From positions 1 to 13,596 of the forward strand of contig JAATEU010000492.1 of the NCBI GenBank assembly GCA_015655565.1: a stretch of DNA of 13,596 nt, given 5' to 3'. Position numbers and translations under genes: made by a program. Origin of the DNA: Clostridiales bacterium (GTDB lineage: Bacteria > Bacillota > Clostridia > Lachnospirales > Lachnospiraceae). How positions within the stretch are numbered: the first letter of the stretch is position 1; each line of letters starts with the position of its first letter. This document shows, one piece after another, positions 1-6,993 of the stretch. The notes beneath the pieces are model-generated. The model did not search any database. It was given only the letters and a program-made list of their open reading frames with translations, and was not told where the DNA came from.

Positions 1-303
1 AATATGCAGATCTTTACCCGGATTAAAGATATATTCCATATAGTCTTCCATTTTTGCCGTAATGGTGTCCTTATCCATGGTATCCGTTCCATACCCGCCA
101 TCAAGTCCAAATATATGATATTCCTGGAACAAAGGAAGATAATATTCTCCTGACACCGAGTCCATAGCGGTGTAAAGGGCACGTTCTATATACACTTTTG
201 CCCCATTCACTCTTGCTGCCTCCACAGTAGTCATGATAACCGCCAGGATTAGCAGTAATATAAGGCTTAAAAATACGGTAATGGAACCTTCCTTTTCTTT
301 CAT
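1..303 (-). CDS. DUF5702-family pilus-locus protein, N-terminal 101 residues (partial)
   Basis: The ATG at 303-301 opens a frame that runs uninterrupted off the left edge of the window. The protein begins MKEKEGSITVFLSLILLL, a short charged stretch followed by a single hydrophobic segment (about residues 7-26). It continues with VEAARVNGAKVYIERALYTA and a YHIFGLDGGYG motif. This is the N-terminal signature I associate with DUF5702 proteins, TadE/TadG-like envelope proteins found in the Flp/Tad pilus loci of Clostridia. A GAGGGG ribosome-binding site lies about 9 bases upstream. The gene follows a pilin remnant by 34 bases on the same strand, which fits a tad-type operon. The shorter open frame at 101-331 in another frame is only its shadow. 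Role in pilus assembly is inferred from family and neighbourhood. The C-terminus is outside the window. Confidence 0.8.
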   Translation of the reverse strand, partial: MKEKEGSITVFLSLILLLILAVIMTTVEAARVNGAKVYIERALYTAMDSVSGEYYLPLFQEYHIFGLDGGYGTDTMDKDTITAKMEDYMEYIFNPGKDLHI

Positions 304-337
304 CCTGTTCACCCCTCTTTCCCTGCACCATTTCTGC

Positions 338-457
338 CTACCGAATCGTTTTAGTTTTGTCAGTAACAGTTTGAAATATGTCATTAACTATCTGTTCAAT
401 ATTATTTCTAAATATGATAACTAATCCGATTAAGATTACCAATATATTTACTAAAAT
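338..457 (-). pseudogene. Flp1-type type IVb pilin, 3' remnant (5' part missing)
   Basis: The open frame ends at TAG (340-338). It encodes a hydrophobic segment LVILIGLVIIF, then RNNIEQIVNDIFQTVTDKT and a short basic end, about 39 residues in all. This matches the C-terminal two thirds of small Flp1-family pilins: one membrane helix ending in IGLVxIF, then a polar helix with xxIVNxIF. The frame has a stop (TAA, 460-458) immediately upstream and no start codon. The conserved G-M-G-x-V-E leader-processing motif that should precede the helix is absent. The last few upstream codons (ILVN) already diverge from the family, so the break is probably at about 440-457. I infer that insertion of the neighbouring mobile element removed the 5' part, leaving the DUF5702 gene downstream without its original promoter context. 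Confidence 0.6.
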
Positions 458-539
458 TTATGAAATGTAGTGTTTTCAAGGGTTTTAACACGATACACAA
501 TGTGTATACTGTAAACTATAGGTTAAATATTTCTACAAA

Positions 540-929
540 CTACAGATTTTTAATATAATTCAAATCTTTTTTATTTAATGCTTTTTGCAATTCTTGATTT
601 TTCTTTGAAAGATTTCCATTATCATTTTTGAGCTTATCAATCTGCCTCTGTAAAATCTGTACCTGCTTATCCATTGCTTTATCAAGAATAACTTTTTGTA
701 CTCTTGTATAGGTTTTACCCTTTTGCAAATCTTTTGCTTGTTCTAATGCCTTAGAGACTTCCTTGTTCTTATAAAAAAATGCTCTCGATAAGCCCGTTTG
801 CTTTACCAGTTCTCCCACTGATATCTGAACATTCTCTTGTAACATTATAGAAATTGTTTTCTGGGCTTTTTCTATTTTTTCCAAGCTTTTTGCTTTATTG
901 GTGGCAACCATTTTGTCAAACTTCTCCAT
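540..929 (-). CDS. tnpC: TnpC-like transposition accessory protein (DUF6262)
   Basis: A small basic protein of 129 residues from the ATG at 929. That start is preferred because AAAGGGGTGG lies about 8 bases upstream; the GTG at 941 overlaps the preceding gene. The sequence has an N-terminal helical part, then a helix-turn-helix-like segment (VGELVKQTGLSRAFFYKNKE). A heptad-like coiled coil makes up the C-terminal third (QILQRQIDKLKNDNGNLSKK onward). Size, position at the end of the operon and architecture match Tn554 TnpC, about 125 residues, which is not a recombinase but influences transposition efficiency and orientation. The gene begins 5 bases after the stop of the third recombinase and is the last of the operon. 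No strong terminator follows before the presumed element end. Confidence 0.8.
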   Translation of the reverse strand: MEKFDKMVATNKAKSLEKIEKAQKTISIMLQENVQISVGELVKQTGLSRAFFYKNKEVSKALEQAKDLQKGKTYTRVQKVILDKAMDKQVQILQRQIDKLKNDNGNLSKKNQELQKALNKKDLNYIKNL

Positions 930-934
930 TTTGA

Positions 935-2428
935 TTACCACCCCTTTACCAACTCTCTTAAAATCTCATCCATACTCTGTCGCATTTCTTTTGTTTCAGC
1001 CGCCAGAACATCATTGCTTAACTTACGATAATACTTTACGGAACTCATATTAGCATGTCCCAATAATTTTGCTATGGTTTTATCGTCCACATGCATTTCT
1101 GTCAGTTTCCTGCCATAACTATGTCTGAATAAGTGTGTTCCTACTCCAAATAGTTCTCCATTGTCATCCCTTAAATCTTTTTCCCGAATCATTACCATGA
1201 GCCGGTACTGGATTGTTGCATAGGACATAGGTCTTGTCTGGTCATTATCTGAAATAAAAATATATTTGTTTTCACCATAATGCTTTTTAGAGTAACCGAT
1301 AGAAGCATTAACAAGTGATATCACATCCTCATTCACGGTCTTACTAAAACTACGTCTGGTTTTCACCTGATTTATTGTAATGATATCTCTTCCGCTCTTC
1401 TTAGAAAGACAGGTTTGCAATAACGTCAGTGTATCAGATATTCGTGTTCCCAGCATTTGATGTAATATTAACGCCCTTGCTATCTGCTCATCCATTTCAA
1501 CAATTGAAGCATTCAGCCTTAACAGCTCTTCATCCGAATATGCCTTATAAAGAACCTCTGGACTTCTTGGAATATCGGAATCAAGAAACAGGCTGCAAAT
1601 ATCTCTCCAATCATTCATTCTTCCCACTAGCTCCAATACACTTTTCAAATGCAATAAATCAGTTCGGTAACATTTCCTATCTGATGCTTCCGTATTCAGA
1701 TGAATGAGATAATTTTCTATATGTTCTCTTTTAAGTTCCCCAAACGATCTCATATCCGGATAATTTCTATCAAGAAATTGTGTAAAGCGATTCACGGATA
1801 TAAGCTGCGTAGTTATCGTTCCAAGAGCCTTATAGCTTAGATCCATAAGGGATGCTTTCTTTACCTCCTCTTTCATTTCATTTTGTGGTATCTTTGAAAA
1901 ATTCAAAGTCTTGATATTTTTCACTGGATTTTTCCATACATTAATCTCTAACTTCCCAATTTCCCATATATCCTTCTCTGTTTCTTTCCGTGCATCCTCT
2001 GGTTTAAGAAATGAGTACACTTTTCTAAGGTAACTAATGGTTTCCGCTTCCCTATGAGTTACACTATCAAACTGTTTTTTAAACCGTTTAGCAGTCAGAC
2101 TGTAATTATTTTTTAATAGCCACGCTTTCATCATTTTTACAAGCTGATTCTCTGAAAGTTCTAACAAACTGTTTCTTTTAGAAACTTTATCACTTAAAAA
2201 TTTGCAAAGGATATTATAATTCCATATCTCACTTCGTAAGCTAAGTACCGTGATATGCTCTCCATTTCCACGCTCCTGTATAAACGATCTTAACTCCTTT
2301 TTCAATCCTTCTGTTGGAAGCCTGTCTAAATCAAAACACCTGTTACGGCTCTTATAAACGGACGAATCTGTGCCTACATGCAACTTCTGATAACAAGGTA
2401 ACTCGTAAAGGTAAATCTTATTGCTCAT
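935..2428 (-). CDS. Tyrosine recombinase, third member of the trio (497 aa)
   Basis: A phage-integrase-family protein that should cut and rejoin DNA through a tyrosine nucleophile. Visible catalytic residues: Arg329 in LGTRISD, His432 and Arg435 in THLFRHS, His458 in LLGHANMSS, and Tyr467, nine residues after that His as in the other two recombinases. A SAM-like core-binding region lies at roughly residues 195-270 (FTQFLD, HIENYLIHL). The first 190 residues are a poorly conserved N-terminal extension. The ATG at 2428 overlaps the end of tnpB by 11 bases and has GGAGG just upstream, implying translational coupling. Classical Tn554 has only TnpA and TnpB as recombinases, so this is an additional paralogue. 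Its position between tnpB and tnpC suggests all three act together, as in trio-type (RIT-like) systems. Confidence 0.88.
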   Translation of the reverse strand: MSNKIYLYELPCYQKLHVGTDSSVYKSRNRCFDLDRLPTEGLKKELRSFIQERGNGEHITVLSLRSEIWNYNILCKFLSDKVSKRNSLLELSENQLVKMMKAWLLKNNYSLTAKRFKKQFDSVTHREAETISYLRKVYSFLKPEDARKETEKDIWEIGKLEINVWKNPVKNIKTLNFSKIPQNEMKEEVKKASLMDLSYKALGTITTQLISVNRFTQFLDRNYPDMRSFGELKREHIENYLIHLNTEASDRKCYRTDLLHLKSVLELVGRMNDWRDICSLFLDSDIPRSPEVLYKAYSDEELLRLNASIVEMDEQIARALILHQMLGTRISDTLTLLQTCLSKKSGRDIITINQVKTRRSFSKTVNEDVISLVNASIGYSKKHYGENKYIFISDNDQTRPMSYATIQYRLMVMIREKDLRDDNGELFGVGTHLFRHSYGRKLTEMHVDDKTIAKLLGHANMSSVKYYRKLSNDVLAAETKEMRQSMDEILRELVKGW

Positions 2429-4382
2429 GCCGACCTCCCATCTTTATTTTTCCTGCAAGACTGCTCTTTTTCTCCTTGAAATATTCCTCATTTGCCTTAT
2501 CAATCTTTTCTGGTATGTAATCCAAATATTGCTTAGTCATATTTTCGTCTTTATGTCCCAGATAATCCCTTACTGCCTGCAAGGAAGCTCCATGTGCATA
2601 TAATGAGGTTGCCACCATATGCCTATAATCGTGGGAACGAAACGTATAATCACCACAGCTAATACCTAATTCCCTACACTTTGTTACCATTTGCTTACTA
2701 AATGTGTTTACGTCAAAAGCTCCACCTTTTGCATTCTGAAAAACATATTCACCCGGCATAATCTGATTTCTCTCAATATATGCCCTCATTAATTCATAAA
2801 GTATAGACGGAATGGGCACCGTTTTCTCCGCTTTCATTTTGTTCTGATACAGCTTAATCCATGTATCCCCTTTCCTCTGGTAGTAAGCATTTACTTTAAG
2901 CATGCAGACTTCATTAACCCTAAGTCCAATGCTCCATAGATGAAGATACATAAGTCTTAAATGCTCAGGGAACAAATAAAGGTTGGTAAGCATTTGTGAT
3001 ATAGTGGCTTGCTGCACCGACCTGTTATGGTGAACCGGAAAGGTATCTTTCAGATAGTATTCCAGTACAAATGGTACTTTTCCTATATGCACTTTTACCC
3101 AAAGGAACCGGAAAAACCTATATATATTAACCACTTTTCCATTGAATGTTTCCGGTTGGATATTTTCTTCGATGGTTTTTAAATATTCATCCACGTCCTG
3201 CCCTGTTATTTGTGTTACCAATATTCCTTTTTTGTCACAATACTGTAGAAATTCTAATATGCGATAATGCTGGCATCTTATATTCTGTATTGCTATGTTC
3301 GTAATCCCAATTAAATATTGCATATAGCCTTGAAAGTACTTTCTATTCTCCTTGCTATGCACTTGGAAAAATGAAATACTCAAAACAGGATTGCTTGGAT
3401 TCATTCGGTCACTTTGCAAGTGAAACCGTTCCATATACCAGACGTTTGCTTCCCAATTTGTCTTAGCCGCATCCAAAAACAAGAACTTTCTTATATTGTC
3501 TACAATCTGCATATACGAATCATCTAGTGTGTTCCCTATCTCAATAAGACTTTTCCTAAATGCTTCAATCTGCTCTTCTTCCAGTCTTTCCATATCCTCT
3601 ATTCCATGCTCAATACAAAACTGGTAAAGCAATTTTAATGGGACTATAAATCGTTCTCTCCTGTCATGACGTGCCATCACATTTTCTAACGTATAATTGA
3701 GCATATCAAAAATCTGATGCTTTATTTTTACCGGGGCAGGTAGGGAGAAATCAAATACCAGTTCTTTCTTGTCTCTGGTATAGTAAAATGACATTGCTAA
3801 ATCATAATCAGCATGATACAAAAGAAATATCTTCTCTTCCGAAAAATTTAGTTTCCTGCTCTTAAATGGACCTTTCTCACATTCTCTTTTAATTGCATTG
3901 AGCTTGATGATATCCAATATTTTAAGATATTCCTTTATCTTGTTTTCGTTTATGTAATTCGCTAGATAGGCTTCATAGGAACTGCGTACCTTATAATCAA
4001 TATCCCGTAAGGAAGAAACGTTATGAGAAATTAAATATGTTTCCGCCTTCCTCAAAGCTGCGGTTAACTGCATATCCTTTTCAATTTCTTTTAGCATTTC
4101 CCCATGGGCTACGCTATAATAGTGAAGCTGTAGCATTTCTAATGAGGATATATAATAACTTTTCTGCCCATCTGACAAATCCTTTCTTCTACCAAGATAG
4201 TTTTTGAAATTCAACTTATCCTTATCGTTAATATCCCCTATGGAATAAATGCCTTCCTGAAGTAGAAATTCCCTGACCGTATTACGCATCCTACCTTGAA
4301 CATTTATGCAGCCATTCAGCTCTGCGTCAAGCTTGGCAACCTTTGCAGTCATATCAAATTGTAGAATGGATAATGCAGCCAT
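2418..4382 (-). CDS. tnpB: Tn554 TnpB-like tyrosine recombinase (654 aa)
   Basis: A large tyrosine recombinase, close to the about 630 residues of Tn554 TnpB. The C-terminal catalytic domain (about residues 455-625) shows Arg488 in IGLRVNEV, His584 and Arg587 in SHDYRHMVA, His610 in YLGHKDENM and the nucleophile candidate Tyr619 in KQYLDY; Lys515 or Lys517 is a candidate for the beta-hairpin lysine. A core-binding segment lies at about 340-430. The long N-terminal region (1-330) has repeated helical stretches and no motif I recognise. The ATG at 4382 follows the tnpA stop by 15 bases and has AGGGGGTG at good spacing. The 3' end overlaps the next recombinase. In the Tn554 family, TnpA and TnpB are both needed for transposition; the same is inferred here. 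Confidence 0.9.
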   Translation of the reverse strand: MAALSILQFDMTAKVAKLDAELNGCINVQGRMRNTVREFLLQEGIYSIGDINDKDKLNFKNYLGRRKDLSDGQKSYYISSLEMLQLHYYSVAHGEMLKEIEKDMQLTAALRKAETYLISHNVSSLRDIDYKVRSSYEAYLANYINENKIKEYLKILDIIKLNAIKRECEKGPFKSRKLNFSEEKIFLLYHADYDLAMSFYYTRDKKELVFDFSLPAPVKIKHQIFDMLNYTLENVMARHDRRERFIVPLKLLYQFCIEHGIEDMERLEEEQIEAFRKSLIEIGNTLDDSYMQIVDNIRKFLFLDAAKTNWEANVWYMERFHLQSDRMNPSNPVLSISFFQVHSKENRKYFQGYMQYLIGITNIAIQNIRCQHYRILEFLQYCDKKGILVTQITGQDVDEYLKTIEENIQPETFNGKVVNIYRFFRFLWVKVHIGKVPFVLEYYLKDTFPVHHNRSVQQATISQMLTNLYLFPEHLRLMYLHLWSIGLRVNEVCMLKVNAYYQRKGDTWIKLYQNKMKAEKTVPIPSILYELMRAYIERNQIMPGEYVFQNAKGGAFDVNTFSKQMVTKCRELGISCGDYTFRSHDYRHMVATSLYAHGASLQAVRDYLGHKDENMTKQYLDYIPEKIDKANEEYFKEKKSSLAGKIKMGGRHEQ

Positions 4383-4397
4383 CTTTTCACCCCCTTG

Positions 4398-5516
4398 TTA
4401 TATTAGTTTGTCCACCATAAAGATAGATTTGTTTTTGTTGTAATAATCATCAGTAGCCTTACCAAGCTCATCCGTATCAATATCTAAGTATTGTTCCGTT
4501 GTACTAATATGCTTATGTCCCAACGCCTTTGATATCAATAGAATATCCCATCCACTCTTACGTCTTTCATTTGCAAAATAGTGTCTTAGCATATGTGGAG
4601 TTGCTTTTATTCCTGTTTTTTCTTCCAACCGTTTCAACATGGCATATACTGTATTGGCGTTTAATGGATCACCTGCATCCTGCCCTGCCAGATTCACAAA
4701 TAAGTAATCGTTATCCTTTAACAGATCCATATATTCAGAAAGATAATACATCAAAATATCAAATGTTTCCCGACTTATTTTTGCCCTCCTATATTCCGCA
4801 TATTTTGCTCTTGCCAAATTCTCATTATCTTCCCGATAGAATACCTTCAATGTTCTCTTGTCAAAGTCAATATCCTTCGTATAACGAATACCTAATAACT
4901 CACCTATTCGAAATCCTGTCTCTGCCAATAACAAGATGAGTGCCTGATCTCTACAGTTCACACATGCATCCAGAAGCGTTACTATGTTATCCTGTTCAAT
5001 TGTCTTTCCTCTATGTTCCTCCTCTCTAAAATATCCTTTGAATATCTTACAGGCTATGCTAAACCTCAAACCGGTTGTATTAGTAAAAGAAACAACTTTT
5101 CTTGATAATACTTTTAAATCTCCAAACTGCTCATATTCTAGCTCTAAAAATTGAAACCATCCAAACACATCTCTTAAGTAAGTATTACAGGTTGAATTGC
5201 TTGGTATTTTTTTCATTTTATTGCCGTTATGATTACCGTTCTTAAGCCATGTAAGAAAATCAATGAAGTGTTTATGCTGCTTATCATAAGGCAGCTCAAA
5301 GACCTCTCCAAGAGTCATGTTCCTGCCTTCAAGATAAGTAAAATAATAAGATAGGGAAAAGGCTATTCTCTTCACTGTGTTTGGAGATGCCTTTGCTCTG
5401 GTCTTATGAGTTAGATATTTTGTAGGAAGGGGGATGATAGACATATCTTCCATACAGCGGATGAAATAGTATGTTACAGGGCCATCCATTGCCTTATCTA
5501 CAATATATGGATTCAT
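4398..5516 (-). CDS. tnpA: Tn554 TnpA-like tyrosine recombinase (372 aa)
   Basis: First gene of the recombinase operon. From the chosen start (MNPYIVDKAMDG), catalytic residues are Arg203 in ETGFRIGELL, His308 and Arg311 in PHMLRHYF, His334 in LGHKHIS and Tyr343 in TEQYLD, with a core-binding domain at about residues 35-130. Length fits Tn554 TnpA (about 361). The frame is open upstream to an ATG at 5621. That start is rejected because a consensus promoter (TTGACA at 5581-5576, TATAAT at 5558-5553) lies inside the extension, whose residues are low-complexity I/N/Y. The ATG at 5516 has GGAGAGGTG just upstream. Expression is probably repressed by the divergent XRE protein through the repeated operators overlapping this promoter. 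Confidence 0.9.
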   Translation of the reverse strand: MNPYIVDKAMDGPVTYYFIRCMEDMSIIPLPTKYLTHKTRAKASPNTVKRIAFSLSYYFTYLEGRNMTLGEVFELPYDKQHKHFIDFLTWLKNGNHNGNKMKKIPSNSTCNTYLRDVFGWFQFLELEYEQFGDLKVLSRKVVSFTNTTGLRFSIACKIFKGYFREEEHRGKTIEQDNIVTLLDACVNCRDQALILLLAETGFRIGELLGIRYTKDIDFDKRTLKVFYREDNENLARAKYAEYRRAKISRETFDILMYYLSEYMDLLKDNDYLFVNLAGQDAGDPLNANTVYAMLKRLEEKTGIKATPHMLRHYFANERRKSGWDILLISKALGHKHISTTEQYLDIDTDELGKATDDYYNKNKSIFMVDKLI

Positions 5517-5544
5517 ATCATCACCTCTCCTTACATTTCTAACT

Positions 5545-5581
5545 GTATACACATTATACACATTATTGATATATATGTCAA
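5545..5581 (-). promoter_or_regulatory. Consensus sigma-A promoter of the tnpA operon
   Basis: On the minus strand, TTGACA (5581-5576), a 17-bp spacer and TATAAT (5558-5553) match the housekeeping consensus exactly. The predicted transcript starts near 5546, about 30 bases before the tnpA ATG at 5516. A tandem 9-bp repeat, ATACACATT twice (5547-5564), covers the -10 and start site. Operator copy 1 (5566-5581) covers the -35. A promoter this strong on a transposase operon implies that repression is important. Confidence 0.8.
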
Positions 5582-5668
5582 TTATAATAATGATATTTAT
5601 ATCAATTAAATACTTGAACACTTGATTTTTATGTCAATATATTGTTCATAAATTGACTTTGGAATCAA
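5566..5668. promoter_or_regulatory. Four-copy operator array, TTGA-N8-TCAA
   Basis: Four 16-bp palindromic sites lie between the divergent genes: 5566-5581 (TTGATATATATGTCAA), 5590-5605 (ATGATATTTATATCAA, one mismatch in the left arm), 5622-5637 (TTGATTTTTATGTCAA) and 5653-5668 (TTGACTTTGGAATCAA). Start-to-start spacing is 24, 32 and 31 bp. The first overlaps the tnpA -35 and the fourth overlaps the -35 of the XRE gene. The adjacent XRE protein is the obvious candidate ligand, giving autoregulation and repression of transposition. Binding is inferred; symmetry and position are directly visible. Confidence 0.75.
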
Positions 5669-5681
5669 TGAATGCTATCTT
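5653..5681 (+). promoter_or_regulatory. Probable promoter of the divergent XRE regulator
   Basis: TTGACT (5653-5658), a 17-bp spacer and TATCTT (5676-5681) are a reasonable sigma-A match reading toward the regulator. The -35 lies inside the fourth operator copy. The predicted start, about 5688, coincides with the GGAGGA ribosome-binding site, so the leader would be very short; an alternative -10 cannot be excluded. Confidence 0.5.
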
Positions 5682-5700
5682 ATATATGGAGGAAGCCATT

Positions 5701-6399
5701 ATGAACAATAACTTTGATAAAACTAAATTTTCCATTTTGGTAAAGCGGGCAATAGGCTCTGGAAAACAAAAAGACTTTGCTCAGAAGATACAGCTTAGCC
5801 CTGAACATCTTTCCAGAATAATAAATTCCAAATACGATAAACCGCCTTCAATCGAAACAATAAAGAAGATTGCTAAAAATGCCTTAAATGATGTAACCTA
5901 CTTTGAACTTTTAGAATCCGCCGGTTATGCCTCTAAACAGGATATACCGGATAATTTTTCTCTTCCAGAACAACCAGTAATAGAAAAATTTATGTCCGGA
6001 ACCATTTTAACGGCATTGCAAAATATCCATGTTCCTTGGACACTTGAAACGGATAACAAAGAAGGTATTTATAATCTTTCCATATCCCTCAACCAAGGCT
6101 TCTTTAAGCGTTGGTATTTCTTCTATTTAAATAGCGCCAATCAAGAGCTAAGAAAAAATCAGTTCAATTCATACTACCTGAGACTAATTTTTGAATGCTT
6201 AGAACCTACCGATAAAATCAGCTTTGTTACCAGTCTGGATGAAGAGTATAAATTATATATGGAAAGAACACCGAATAATTTAAATCTTAATCTTTCTATC
6301 ATTTTAATTGATGAACCTAATCTTTCCATTAAAACAGAATATTGGCTTCGTACAAATTCAATACTGGATGATAAATCAAAAAGTTTTTATACCTTATAA
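5701..6399 (+). CDS. XRE-family transcriptional regulator, probable repressor of the tnp operon
   Basis: A 232-residue protein with an N-terminal helix-turn-helix of the Cro/CI type at about residues 8-65 (QKDFAQKIQLSPEHLSRIIN, then PSIETIKKIAKNA). The remaining 150 residues carry a domain I do not recognise, possibly for sensing or dimerisation. The start is taken at the ATG at 5701 because GGAGGA lies 7 bases upstream; the frame is open back to 5653, but that extension contains the predicted promoter and operator 4. It is transcribed divergently from tnpA across a 184-bp region with four palindromic sites, so it is likely a self-limiting repressor of recombination. Whether an inducer or a cleavage event relieves repression cannot be told; no RecA-type cleavage motif or peptidase domain is evident. 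Confidence 0.8.
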   Translation: MNNNFDKTKFSILVKRAIGSGKQKDFAQKIQLSPEHLSRIINSKYDKPPSIETIKKIAKNALNDVTYFELLESAGYASKQDIPDNFSLPEQPVIEKFMSGTILTALQNIHVPWTLETDNKEGIYNLSISLNQGFFKRWYFFYLNSANQELRKNQFNSYYLRLIFECLEPTDKISFVTSLDEEYKLYMERTPNNLNLNLSIILIDEPNLSIKTEYWLRTNSILDDKSKSFYTL

Positions 6400-6413
6400 A
6401 AATCATAAGAAAA

Positions 6414-6473
6414 ACATATGACGGAACTGCTAAACCACTGTCATATGTCTCTTATAAAGGACGTTATCCTTTA
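6414..6473. terminator. Pair of hairpins between convergent genes
   Basis: A perfect 9-bp inverted repeat, ACATATGAC (6414-6422) with GTCATATGT (6440-6448), is followed by a second hairpin, TAAAGGA-CGTTA-TCCTTTA (6455-6473). They lie just after the XRE stop on the plus strand and just after the recombinase-like gene on the minus strand. No long T-run follows on either strand, so termination is only probable. Confidence 0.45.
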
Positions 6474-6478
6474 ATATT

Positions 6479-6877
6479 CTATTCTGTATCAATTTCATCT
6501 ATTGTTTCGTCTAAACCTTCTTTAATGGAATGAATGGATACCCCCATGTTTTTCGCCTCTGACAGAAAATAGTATAGCTGTTCCTCTTTCATTGCTATTT
6601 CCTTAATATCCCTGACGAATATAACCTCAACATACTCCTTTTTCATCCAGTTTAATAAGTCATCAATTGCTTTTCGTTTAATGTCAGTTTTATTCTCCAT
6701 ACCTATATCATCACAACGATACACCACAATATCTAGCAATTTAGTTTCTTTTTTACTGGCATATTTATAAATTTCACTACAAATATCCATAATTTCTGAA
6801 TCTGATTTTCTTGACTTAACAAAGCCAATTCCAATATATTTATAAAAAGCTTGTCTCCCTTTTGAGAATCGTGCCAA
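6479..6877 (-). CDS. Degenerate serine-recombinase N-terminal domain protein, probably catalytically inactive
   Basis: A 132-residue protein whose fold pattern follows the resolvase/invertase catalytic domain: strand IGIGFVKSR, helix to about 45, strand LLDIVVYRCDDIG, a KRKAIDDLLNWM helix, strand VEVIFVRDIKEI, a YYFLSEAKNMGVSIHSI end and an acidic tail. Active members carry Y-V-R-x-S with a Ser nucleophile. Here the aligned residues read F-V-K-S-R, so the Ser is displaced or replaced by Arg23, and the usual D-R-x-x-R of the later motif reads D-I-K-E-I. No DNA-binding C-terminal domain is present. The TTG at 6877 is preferred over the GTG at 6886 because GAGGTGAG lies just before the TTG. It probably binds DNA or partners rather than cutting; the function is unknown. 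A long structured leader precedes it on the same strand. Confidence 0.6.
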   Translation of the reverse strand: MARFSKGRQAFYKYIGIGFVKSRKSDSEIMDICSEIYKYASKKETKLLDIVVYRCDDIGMENKTDIKRKAIDDLLNWMKKEYVEVIFVRDIKEIAMKEEQLYYFLSEAKNMGVSIHSIKEGLDETIDEIDTE

Positions 6878-6916
6878 TATACTCACCTCACAATTTAAGC
6901 ACTAATCTAATCATAA

Positions 6917-6993
6917 ACTTGTCCTCTCACAAAAGAAGATTCATATTTCATAAATAATAAAAATTTCTAATCTTCTCATGTGGGAAGACAAGT
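6917..6993. repeat. 25-bp imperfect inverted repeat in front of the recombinase-like gene
   Basis: The arm at 6917-6941 pairs with 6969-6993 at 21 of 25 positions, around an AT-rich 27-base loop. The right arm also contains GGGA-A-GACA (6982-6990), which pairs with TGTCTCCC (6997-7004) in a shorter hairpin. The two foldings exclude each other, as in attenuators and RNA switches. No clear T-run follows the long stem in the minus direction, so it is not a simple terminator. Confidence 0.65.

Larger units (their letters stand above)
458..5700. mobile_element. Tn554-like site-specific transposon, integration module and left end
   Basis: This span contains four tightly packed minus-strand genes (tnpA, tnpB, a third tyrosine recombinase, tnpC-like) and their control region. 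The left boundary is placed where the host pilin frame breaks, at about 440-460; it is not fixed to the base. Between the boundary and the tnpC stop lies a near-perfect palindrome ATACACAATGTGTAT (493-507). The same core, GTATACACATT, recurs in opposite orientation at 5545-5555, where ATACACATT is repeated in tandem (5547-5555, 5556-5564). These may be binding sites for element proteins. Tn554 relatives insert at a short target without long terminal inverted repeats, consistent with seeing none here. The right end was not found, so the element probably extends rightward through the accessory genes. Confidence 0.65.

Noticed and set aside
101..331. 76-codon minus-strand ORF at the left edge
   Set aside because: Out of frame with the DUF5702 protein, whose membrane helix and family motifs are read in the other frame.
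4529..4939. 136-codon plus-strand ORF opposite tnpA
   Set aside because: Antisense to the catalytic domain of TnpA, without a ribosome-binding site or family features.
5517..5621. N-terminal 35-residue extension of TnpA
   Set aside because: A consensus promoter for the gene lies within it and its residues are low-complexity; the ATG at 5516 has the ribosome-binding site.
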